Shown piece after piece: positions 1 to 5,929 of a stretch of 8,363 nucleotides of DNA (positions are counted from its first letter, which is position 1; the number at the start of each line of letters is the position of its first letter). Made by a program: the position numbers and the translations under genes. The DNA is from an uncultured Eubacteriales bacterium (GTDB lineage: Bacteria > Bacillota_A > Clostridia > Oscillospirales > Oscillospiraceae), in assembly GCA_900556015.1 (NCBI GenBank), contig USNH01000030.1:1-8363 (forward strand), in the 5' to 3' direction. The notes under the pieces were generated by a model. The model was given only the letters and a program-made list of their open reading frames with translations, did not search any database and was not told the origin of the DNA.

Positions 1-29
1 AGCGAAAGCGAATCAGGATTAAAAAACTT

Positions 30-59
30 TCAAAACGAAAGTAAAAAGTTTCGTTTTGA
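30..59. repeat. 11-bp inverted repeat upstream of the promoter
   Basis: Arms TCAAAACGAAA (30-40) and TTTCGTTTTGA (49-59) are perfect reverse complements around an 8-nt spacer. A second, overlapping hairpin, ACTTTC/GAAAGT (26-31 and 37-42), competes with it. The right arm ends directly before the TTTG promoter element at 61. The repeat could be a weak AT-rich terminator of a gene left of the window or an operator for the promoter. The sequence alone does not decide, and in AT-rich DNA such symmetry can arise by chance. Confidence 0.4.
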
Positions 60-60
60 T

Positions 61-91
61 TTTGTTATAATAAACAAGAATAGTAATTTTG
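61..91 (+). promoter_or_regulatory. Bacteroidota-type sigma-70 promoter (-33 TTTG / -7 TAATTTTG)
   Basis: TTTG at 61-64 and TAATTTTG at 84-91 match the Bacteroidota consensus (TTTG, then TAnnTTTG) with a 19-nt spacer, which is the usual distance in that phylum. Transcription would begin only about ten bases before the ATG at 109, giving a very short leader. No purine-rich Shine-Dalgarno sequence precedes the ATG (the bases before it read ACTATATATAGTT), which also fits Bacteroidota practice. The rest of the window, from about base 1000 on, uses strong AGGAGG-type sites instead. Confidence 0.7.
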
Positions 92-108
92 CGCCACTAT
101 ATATAGTT

Positions 109-1683
109 ATGGAACAATCGGCTAAAACAAAAGAGCGTTTCTCGGAAACCAACGAAAGTTTCACCATGCTCGAGGCTATCAACGAGGCAAAGCGATGCCT
201 TCACTGCAAGGCACCGCAATGCAGCAAGGGCTGCCCGATCAGTCAGGACATTCCCGACTGGATTCACGAACTGTCGATGGGCAATCTCGGAAACGCCATG
301 CACATAATCAACGGCAAGAGCAACCTGCCTGCCGTGTGCGGACGCGTATGCCCTCACGAGCGTCAGTGCGAGGGGCATTGCGTGCTCGGAAAGAAGGGAC
401 GCCCTGTGGCTATAGGCAAACTGGAACGCTTCGTTGCCGACTTCGACGGCGACATGCAGCTCATCCGCGAGCGACTGCCGCAGAAGACGCGTGGACGCGT
501 GGCGGTGATTGGCAGCGGACCTGCCGGACTTGCCGTCGCCGGCGACCTTGCGCGAAAAGGCTTCGCGGTGGAGGTCTTCGAGATGGAGCCGGAACCGGGA
601 GGCGTGCTGATGTTCGGCATTCCTGAATATCGACTGCCTAAAGAGGTGGTGCGCCGCGAAATCCGCAAAATCGAAGAACTCGGAGTGGTCTTCCGCTGCA
701 ACACGACCATCGGTCAGGACCTGACCGTCGACCAGATGTTCGACCGCGGCTTCGACGCCATCTTCATGGGCACAGGCACAGCCAAGCCCAAGAAACTGCA
801 AATTCCCGGCGGACACCTGCGCGGTGTGCGCCAAGCCATATACTTCCTGCGCCGCGTGAGCCTCTACAACGAGGGCAACCTCGACCGCAACGAAGTGCCT
901 GTGGGTAACGGCGACCGCGTCTTTGTGATAGGATGCGGCAACACGGCTATGGACGCGGCACGCTCGGCAGTGAGACTGGGCGCGGAGAAGGTGACGTGTG
1001 TCTACCGCCGCCGGGTGGAGGATATGACCGCCCTGCCCGACGAGATCACCGGCGCGATGGCCGAGGGCGCGGAGCTGCTGACGCTGATGGCGCCGGTACG
1101 CATCGAGGCCGACGAGGACGGCAACGCCGCCGCGCTGTGGGTACAGCCCCAGCTCATCGGCGAGGCCGACAAGTCGGGCCGTCCCCGGCCCAACAAGGCC
1201 GACCTGCCGGAGCAGCGCATCCCCGCCGACATCATCGTGGTAGCCATCGGTCAGGGCATCGAGATCCAGGGCTTTGAGCAGGCGGGTGTGCCCATCAAGC
1301 GGGGCACGTTCGTGGCGGGCCTGTCCGGCCAGGTGGGCGACATGGACAACCTGTTCGCCGGCGGCGACTGCGTCACCGGCCCTGCCACCGCCATCCGCGC
1401 CATCGCCGCCGGTAAGGTGGCTGCCGCCAACATCGACGTACACCTGGGCTTCCAGCATGAGATCACCGTGGATGTGGACATCCCTGGCCCGAAGCTGAAC
1501 AACCGTGCCCCTCACGGACGCATCAACACCACGGAGCGGGAGGCCTGTGAGCGCCGCTGCGACTTTGAGGACATCGAGTGCGGCCTGACCGAGGAGGGCG
1601 CACGCACCGAGGCGTCCCGCTGCCTGCGCTGCGACCACTACGGCTACGGCATCTTCAGAGGAGGGAGGAACGTCAAATGGTAA
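109..1683 (+). CDS. GltD-like NAD(P)H/FAD Fe-S oxidoreductase, hydrogenase-linked; apparent chimeric gene
   Basis: This 524-residue protein belongs to the glutamate synthase small-subunit (GltD/GltA) family and is expected to move electrons between NAD(P)H, FAD and 4Fe-4S clusters in the cytoplasm. The N-terminal Fe-S domain has two Cys sets: C30, C33, C38, C42 and C77, C81, C87, C91. The FAD Rossmann motif GSGPAG is at 135-140, the NAD(P) Rossmann motif GCGNTAMDAAR at 275-285, an Arg run (300-302) that suggests NADPH preference follows, and the C-terminal FAD motif AGGD is at 417-420. An extra tail with C480, C484, C491, C505 and C508 ends the protein. The stop overlaps the hydrogenase start by 7 bases (ATGGTAA), so the two are probably translationally coupled, and the protein is likelier a hydrogenase partner than a true glutamate synthase subunit; no large GltB-type subunit is present. 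Codon use switches abruptly near codon 290: my hand count gives 11 GAA and 11 GGA before it, against 0 and 2 after. The start at 109 is chosen because it lies just after the promoter and the N-terminus aligns with the family. Confidence 0.88.
   Translation: MEQSAKTKERFSETNESFTMLEAINEAKRCLHCKAPQCSKGCPISQDIPDWIHELSMGNLGNAMHIINGKSNLPAVCGRVCPHERQCEGHCVLGKKGRPVAIGKLERFVADFDGDMQLIRERLPQKTRGRVAVIGSGPAGLAVAGDLARKGFAVEVFEMEPEPGGVLMFGIPEYRLPKEVVRREIRKIEELGVVFRCNTTIGQDLTVDQMFDRGFDAIFMGTGTAKPKKLQIPGGHLRGVRQAIYFLRRVSLYNEGNLDRNEVPVGNGDRVFVIGCGNTAMDAARSAVRLGAEKVTCVYRRRVEDMTALPDEITGAMAEGAELLTLMAPVRIEADEDGNAAALWVQPQLIGEADKSGRPRPNKADLPEQRIPADIIVVAIGQGIEIQGFEQAGVPIKRGTFVAGLSGQVGDMDNLFAGGDCVTGPATAIRAIAAGKVAAANIDVHLGFQHEITVDVDIPGPKLNNRAPHGRINTTEREACERRCDFEDIECGLTEEGARTEASRCLRCDHYGYGIFRGGRNVKW
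950..1000. other. Compositional breakpoint inside the GltD-like gene (probable chimera junction)
   Basis: Up to about 975 the gene uses ATA, GGA, GCT, GCA, TCG and AGA freely. From about 976 onward it turns almost wholly to CTG, GGC, GAG, AAG, GTG and GCC, and this style continues through every other gene to the right edge. The change falls on the strongly conserved NAD(P)-binding motif (residues 275-290), where unrelated genomes share near-identical DNA, and the frame stays open. That is the expected position for a homology-driven misassembly or amplification chimera, or for true homologous recombination. The exact base cannot be fixed by eye. Confidence 0.7.
1663..1668 (+). promoter_or_regulatory. 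Shine-Dalgarno site setting the hydrogenase start
   Basis: GGGAGG sits 8 nt before the ATG at 1677, within a longer purine run that begins near 1658. It lies inside the last codons of the GltD-like gene. It selects 1677 as the start rather than an in-frame ATG at 1578, which has no such site and would add 33 residues unlike the family. Confidence 0.85.
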
Positions 1684-3410
1684 CGCTGACCATCGACAAG
1701 AAAACCGTCACCGTGCCCGAGGGCACGACCATCCTGGAGGCGGCCCGTTCCGCCAAGATAGACATACCCACCCTCTGCTACTTAAAGGGCATCAACGAGA
1801 TCGGCGCGTGCCGCCTGTGCATGGTGGAGGTGGAGGGCCACGCCCGCCTCGTCCCCTCCTGCGACAGCGCCGTGGCCGAGGGTATGGTGGTATACACCAA
1901 CTCGCCCCGCGTCCGCGAGGCGCGGCGGGTAAACCTGCGGCTGCTGCTGAGTCAGCACGACACCAAGTGTACCAAATGCACCCGCAGCGGCAACTGCAAG
2001 CTCCAGCAGCTGACCAACGACTACAACCTGCTGGGCGACCACTATATCGACGACCTGCGGAACATCCCCGACGATTTCTCCAACCCGGTGGTGCGGGTGG
2101 AGAACCGCTGCGTCAAGTGTATGCGCTGCATCCAGTTCTGCGAGAAGGTGCAGTCCATGGGCATTTGGGATCTGATGGGCACGGGCTCACACACCACCGT
2201 GGGTGTGTCCCATACCCGGACGCTGGGCGAGAGCGACTGCACGTTCTGCGGCCAGTGCATCACACACTGCCCCGTGGGCGGCTTGCAGGAGCGTGACGAC
2301 ACCGGCAAGGTGTTCGACGCCCTGGCCGACCCCGACCGCATCGTGGTGGTGCAGATGGCGCCCGCCGTCCGCGCCGCCTGGGCGGAGCACTATCACCTCG
2401 ACCCCAAGTTCGCCACCGCCAAGCGCATGGTGTCCGCCCTGAAGATCATGGGCTTTGACTACGTGTTCGACACCGACTTCGCCGCCGACCTGACCATCAT
2501 GGAGGAGGGCAGCGAGTTCGTGGAGCGCTCTACCCACCGCAACCGCTACCGCTGGCCCATGTTCACCAGCTGCTGTCCCGGCTGGGTGCGTTTCCTGAAG
2601 GGGCAGTTCCCCGCCTATACCGACAACCTGTCCACCGCCAAGAGCCCCCAGCAGATGTTCGGCGCGGTGGTAAAGAGCTACTTCGCCGAGAAGCTGGGCA
2701 TTGACCCCAAGAAGCTGTTCGTGGTGTCTATCATGCCCTGCACTGCCAAGAAGGCGGAGTGCGCCCTGCCCACCATGAAGGACGACCAGGGCGACCCGGA
2801 CGTGGACGTGGTGCTGACCACCCGCGAGATCGTCCGTATGTTCCGGGGCGAACAGATCAACCCTGCCGTCCTGCCGGAGACGGAGTTCGACAGTCCCCTG
2901 GGCAGCGGCACAGGCGCTGCCGTGGTGTTCGGCGCTACCGGCGGCGTGATGGACGCAGCGCTGCGAAGCGCGTACTATCTTGTCACCGGCAAGAACCCCG
3001 ACCCGGACGCTTTTACCGCCGTCCGCGGCATGAATGGCTGGAAGGAGGCCACCTTCGCCATCCCCGGCGCGGGAGACGTCCGCGTGGCCGTGGTCAGCGG
3101 GCTGGGCAACACCCGCAAGCTGATGACCGCCATTGACGAGGGCCAGGTGACATACGATTTTGTGGAGGTCATGGCCTGCCCCGGCGGCTGCGCCGGCGGC
3201 GGCGGACAGCCTATCCACGACGAGGAAGAGCCTGCCGCCTACCGCGGCGACGTGCTGTGGAGCATTGATAAGAACATGGCCGTCCGCTTCTCCCACGAGA
3301 ATAAGGACGTGCAGACGCTGTACCGCGAGTACCTGAAAGCGCCGCTGGGCGAGAAGTCCCACCACCTGCTCCACACCGACCACCACGGCTGGCAGATGCC
3401 CGGACGATAA
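1677..3410 (+). CDS. [FeFe] hydrogenase, group A, GltD-linked (HydA/HndD-like)
   Basis: This 577-residue iron-only hydrogenase catalyses reversible H2 formation at the H-cluster in the cytoplasm. Domain order is that of the Clostridium pasteurianum CpI type (574 residues). A plant-type 2Fe-2S domain comes first (C34, C45, C48, C62), then the His-ligated 4Fe-4S site (H94, C98, C101, C107) and two ferredoxin 4Fe-4S sites (C145, C148, C151, C155; C188, C191, C194, C198). The catalytic domain has L1 TSCCPGW (C299, C300), L2 MPCTAKKAE (C355) and L3 ACPGGCAGGGGQP (C501, C505). Residues of the proton path known from CpI appear present: C299, two Glu near 277 and 280, and S319. The small-subunit-like tail ends with a SHHLLHT-type segment. 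The start at 1677 overlaps the stop of the flavoprotein gene, which points to a two-gene operon. HydDB places glutamate-synthase-linked enzymes of this kind in group A2; that subgroup is inferred here from gene context. No maturases (HydE, HydF, HydG) are in the window. Confidence 0.96.
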   Translation: MVTLTIDKKTVTVPEGTTILEAARSAKIDIPTLCYLKGINEIGACRLCMVEVEGHARLVPSCDSAVAEGMVVYTNSPRVREARRVNLRLLLSQHDTKCTKCTRSGNCKLQQLTNDYNLLGDHYIDDLRNIPDDFSNPVVRVENRCVKCMRCIQFCEKVQSMGIWDLMGTGSHTTVGVSHTRTLGESDCTFCGQCITHCPVGGLQERDDTGKVFDALADPDRIVVVQMAPAVRAAWAEHYHLDPKFATAKRMVSALKIMGFDYVFDTDFAADLTIMEEGSEFVERSTHRNRYRWPMFTSCCPGWVRFLKGQFPAYTDNLSTAKSPQQMFGAVVKSYFAEKLGIDPKKLFVVSIMPCTAKKAECALPTMKDDQGDPDVDVVLTTREIVRMFRGEQINPAVLPETEFDSPLGSGTGAAVVFGATGGVMDAALRSAYYLVTGKNPDPDAFTAVRGMNGWKEATFAIPGAGDVRVAVVSGLGNTRKLMTAIDEGQVTYDFVEVMACPGGCAGGGGQPIHDEEEPAAYRGDVLWSIDKNMAVRFSHENKDVQTLYREYLKAPLGEKSHHLLHTDHHGWQMPGR

Positions 3411-3430
3411 AAAACACAGTTGAGACGAAA

Positions 3431-3460
3431 AGCCGCCGCAGGAGGACTCCTGCGGCGGCT
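3431..3460. terminator. Hairpin terminator between convergent hydrogenase and feoB genes
   Basis: A perfect 13-bp GC-rich stem (3431-3443 with 3448-3460) closes a GGAC loop, 20 bases past the hydrogenase stop and 35 bases past the feoB-like stop on the other strand. On the - strand the stem is followed directly by a T run (the last stem base plus TTT), so it works best as a terminator for the feoB-like gene. On the + strand only TTGCG follows, so termination of the hydrogenase transcript would rely on the strong stem. It is probably shared by both. Confidence 0.8.
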
Positions 3461-3495
3461 TGCGTGTGCTCAAGTTTTGCGGCGGGGAGATCGGT

Positions 3496-5313
3496 CTACG
3501 TCAGCAGCGTCCGAAGGCCGTGGATGGCCATACACAGTGCCATGCCCATGGCGGTGGGCAGCAGCGCCGCCAGCGCCGTCCAGCGCCACGAGCCGGTCTC
3601 CCGGCGGATGGTCAGGCACGTCGTGCCGCAGGGGAAGTGGAGCACGCACAGCACCATCATGCATACCGCCGTCTCCGCCGTCCAGCCCTGGGCGGCCAGC
3701 AGCTGGCCCAGGGCGGCTGTGCCGCCGGTCTCCACCAGGCTGCCGGTGTGCAGATAGCCCATCAGCAGCGCCGGGAGGACGATCTCGTTGGCGGGGAAGC
3801 CCAGCAGCAGTGCCGTCAGCACCATGCCGTCCAGGCCCATCAGCCGGCCCAGAGGGTCGAAAAAGGCGGCGGCGTGGGACAGGAGGCTGACACCGCCGGC
3901 GGTGACGTTGGCCAGCGTCCAAATCACCAGCCCTGCCGGGGCAGCTACCGTGACGGCGCGGCCCAGCACAAACAGCGTGCGGTCCAGCAGGGAGCGCACC
4001 AGCACCTGCCCCAGCCGGGGCATACGGTAGGGCGGCAGCTCCAGCGTGAAGGCGGATGGCTGCCCCCGCAGAACGGTGGCGGTGAGCAGCCGGGTGGCCA
4101 GCAGCGTCATGACCACCGCCAGCAGCAGACAGGTCAAAAACGTCCCGGCGGCGGCCAGCGAGCCGCCTGTGCCGCTCCACAGCAGCAGCGACAGCAGGAT
4201 CAGGGTGGGCAGGCGGCCATTGCAGGGGATGAAGGCGTTGGTGAGGATGGCGGCCAGCCGTTCCCGGGGACTGTCGATGATGCGGCAGCCCATGACGCCG
4301 CAGGCGTTGCAGCCCAGCCCCATGCACATGGTGAGGCTTTGCCGTCCGCTGCCGCCGGCGGCCCGGAAGAAGCGGTCGCAGGCGAAGGCGATGCGGGGCA
4401 GCAGCCCGGCATCCTCCAGCAGGGTGAACAGGGGGAAGAAAATGGCCATGGGCGGCAGCATCACCGCCACCACCCAGGCGGCGGTGCGGTAAACGCCGTC
4501 CACCACCGCGCCCTGTACCCACCAGGGGGCGAAGGAGAGCAGCCGGCGCAGCGGCTCTTGCAGGGACATAAGGGCGCGGCTCAGCAGGGCAGAGGGGGCG
4601 TTCGCGCCCCACAGCGTCAGCCAAAACACCAGGCCCAGCAGGGCCAGCATCACCGGCAGTGCAGTCCAGCGGCCTGTGATGACGCGGTCGATGCGGCGGT
4701 CGCGGCGGTGAACATCTACCCCGTGGGGCAGGCAGTCCTCGGCGATGGCGGCGGCACGGGCGGCCACGGCCTCCGGGTCGCCGCCGTCCACGTCCGTCCA
4801 GGGGTCGGGCGGCGCGTCGCTGCGGGCCATGTCCGCCATGGCGCGGCGCAGCGCCTCCAGCCCTGTGCCGTCTCGGGCGGCGGTCTCCACCACCGGCACG
4901 CCCAGCGCTGCCGCCAGGGCGGCGGTGTCCGGGGCGGCGTGCTTTTTCCGGGCTTCGTCCATCAGGTTGACGCACACCACCAGCCGCCCGGTGCGGCAGC
5001 GGAGCTGCACCGCCAGCTGCAAGTTCCGGCGCAGACAGGTGGCGTCCGCCACCAGCACCGTCACATCCGCCTCGCCCCGGCGGAGGAAGTCGTCCGTCAC
5101 CGCCTCCTCAGGGGAGTGGGCGTACAGGGAGTATGTGCCCGGCAGGTCCACCAGCCGGAATGCCGCGCCGCCGCAGGTGCAGCGGCCCTCCGCCGCGGCC
5201 ACGGTCTTGCCGCACCAGTTGCCGGTGTGCTGGTGCAGGCCCGTCAGGGCGTTGAACACCGTGGACTTGCCCACGTTGGGATTGCCCGCCAGCGCCGCCG
5301 TGTATCGCTCCAT
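3496..5313 (-). CDS. feoB: FeoB-type ferrous iron transporter (short form, Cys-rich)
   Basis: This 605-residue membrane protein has an N-terminal GTPase domain and a FeoB permease, and is expected to import Fe2+ under anoxic conditions. GTPase motifs are G1 GNPNVGKS (10-17), a G2 Thr at 37, G3 DLPG (56-59), G4 NLMD (116-119) and a G5-like TAARDG (145-150). Hydrophobic segments begin near residue 217. The first gate region reads GLGCNACGVMGCR (332-344) followed by FIPCNGRLPT (361-370). Later come GFPANE (505-510) and HFPCGTTCLTIRRETGSW (559-576), matching the conserved FeoB C-terminus. At 605 residues it is well short of E. coli FeoB (773), mainly through a reduced linker after the GTPase domain and shorter membrane loops. 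Cys at 330, 335, 338, 343, 364, 551, 556, 562 and 566 cluster near the presumed pore. No feoA lies beside it. The start is supported by a GGAGG site (5327-5323) 9 nt upstream. Iron is the family substrate, but another divalent metal cannot be excluded. Confidence 0.93.
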   Translation of the reverse strand: MERYTAALAGNPNVGKSTVFNALTGLHQHTGNWCGKTVAAAEGRCTCGGAAFRLVDLPGTYSLYAHSPEEAVTDDFLRRGEADVTVLVADATCLRRNLQLAVQLRCRTGRLVVCVNLMDEARKKHAAPDTAALAAALGVPVVETAARDGTGLEALRRAMADMARSDAPPDPWTDVDGGDPEAVAARAAAIAEDCLPHGVDVHRRDRRIDRVITGRWTALPVMLALLGLVFWLTLWGANAPSALLSRALMSLQEPLRRLLSFAPWWVQGAVVDGVYRTAAWVVAVMLPPMAIFFPLFTLLEDAGLLPRIAFACDRFFRAAGGSGRQSLTMCMGLGCNACGVMGCRIIDSPRERLAAILTNAFIPCNGRLPTLILLSLLLWSGTGGSLAAAGTFLTCLLLAVVMTLLATRLLTATVLRGQPSAFTLELPPYRMPRLGQVLVRSLLDRTLFVLGRAVTVAAPAGLVIWTLANVTAGGVSLLSHAAAFFDPLGRLMGLDGMVLTALLLGFPANEIVLPALLMGYLHTGSLVETGGTAALGQLLAAQGWTAETAVCMMVLCVLHFPCGTTCLTIRRETGSWRWTALAALLPTAMGMALCMAIHGLRTLLT

Positions 5314-5379
5314 ATCGCGCTCCCTCCTTTTCCGTCACCATCCTATGCGGGGAGAGGGGAGACGGTGCGCGGCGGAGAA

Positions 5380-5421
5380 CATCAAAAAAAGAACCGCCCT
5401 CGGGCGGTTCTTTTTTTGATG
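5380..5421. terminator. Perfect bidirectional intrinsic terminator
   Basis: A 19-bp perfect stem (5380-5398 with 5403-5421) closes a CTCG loop. The GC core GAACCGCC/GGCGGTTC is flanked by A7 on one side and T7 on the other, so each strand has a U-run after its hairpin. It lies 7 bases past the stop of the xdhC-like gene and ends the xdh operon on the - strand. The feoB-like gene downstream in the same direction therefore needs its own promoter in 5314-5379. I see an SD site there but no convincing -35/-10 pair. Confidence 0.92.
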
Positions 5422-5428
5422 CTTCGTG

Positions 5429-5929
5429 TCAGATGGCGGGGACTTCCATACCCAGGCGGCGGTACATGGTCTTTTTCACGGCCTTGAGGATGTTCTCGTA
5501 GCCGGTGCAGCGGCACAGGTGGCCGGAGAGCAGCTTGCGGAGTTCCTCGTCGGAGTACAGCTTGCCGCTGTCCAGGATCTCCACGGCGGTCATCAGGAAG
5601 CCGGGGGTGCAGAAGCCGCACTGGATGGCGGATTCCTCCATGAACGCCTTTTGGATGTCGCTGGGCTCGCCGTCGGGACTGAGCAGGCCCTCCAGCGTGC
5701 GGATGTGCTTGCCGTCGGCCCACACGGCCAGGTAGATGCAGGAGTTGAACGTCTCGCCGTCGATAAGGACGGTACACGCGCCGCACTCGCCCACCTCGCA
5801 GCCCTTCTTCACGGAGGTCAGGTGGTAGTCGTTGCGGAGCATATCCGTCAGGCTGGCCCGGACGTCTACCATCTTCTCCACGTCCTTGCCGTTGATGTTG
5901 CAGCGGATCAGCTTATACTGTTGACTCAT
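5429..5929 (-). CDS. xdhC: XdhC-like 2Fe-2S subunit of a molybdenum hydroxylase
   Basis: This 166-residue electron-transfer subunit of the xanthine dehydrogenase family carries two 2Fe-2S clusters between the molybdenum site and FAD. The N-terminal plant-type cluster uses C44, C49, C52 and C64 (GCEVGECGACTVLIDG region). The C-terminal helical domain has CGFCTPG (C104, C107) and CRCTGY (C139, C141), the family signatures. Length is normal for separate small subunits (about 160 residues). It is the last gene of the - strand operon. Its ATG overlaps the stop of the FAD-subunit gene as ATGA, and its GGAGGTGAG site (5943-5935) is embedded in that gene's last codons, so translation is probably coupled. 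A strong terminator follows. The fold is certain; the substrate (xanthine, hypoxanthine or another N-heterocycle) is set by the large subunit. Confidence 0.94.
   Translation of the reverse strand: MSQQYKLIRCNINGKDVEKMVDVRASLTDMLRNDYHLTSVKKGCEVGECGACTVLIDGETFNSCIYLAVWADGKHIRTLEGLLSPDGEPSDIQKAFMEESAIQCGFCTPGFLMTAVEILDSGKLYSDEELRKLLSGHLCRCTGYENILKAVKKTMYRRLGMEVPAI

Noticed and set aside
97..1638. Long open frame on the - strand opposite the GltD-like gene
   Set aside because: It is antisense to a gene with clear cofactor motifs, has low-complexity Ala/His/Val/Leu content typical of shadow frames in GC-rich DNA, and shows no recognisable domain.
1578..1676. Upstream in-frame ATG as hydrogenase start
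   Set aside because: The added 33 residues are Arg-rich and unlike hydrogenase N-termini, whereas ATG at 1677 has a strong ribosome site and begins exactly at the 2Fe-2S domain.
109..1683. True glutamate synthase small subunit (gltD)
   Set aside because: No large glutamate synthase subunit is present and the gene overlaps the hydrogenase gene. The family name fits the fold, but the role is more likely hydrogenase partner. The left half alone could derive from a true gltD if the junction is an artefact.
2187..3473. 428-codon - strand open frame opposite the hydrogenase
   Set aside because: It is a shadow of the hydrogenase reading frame. Its composition is rich in Gly, His and Val without motifs, and it crosses the terminator hairpin.
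3411..3495. Small gene or regulatory RNA between hydrogenase and feoB
   Set aside because: The 85-base gap is accounted for by the hairpin terminator, and no start with a ribosome site or other structure was seen.
3460..5487. 675-codon + strand open frame opposite the feoB-like gene
   Set aside because: It runs through both terminator regions and reads as Gln/Gly/Ala/His-rich low-complexity sequence, while the opposite strand encodes complete GTPase and FeoB motifs with a proper ribosome site.
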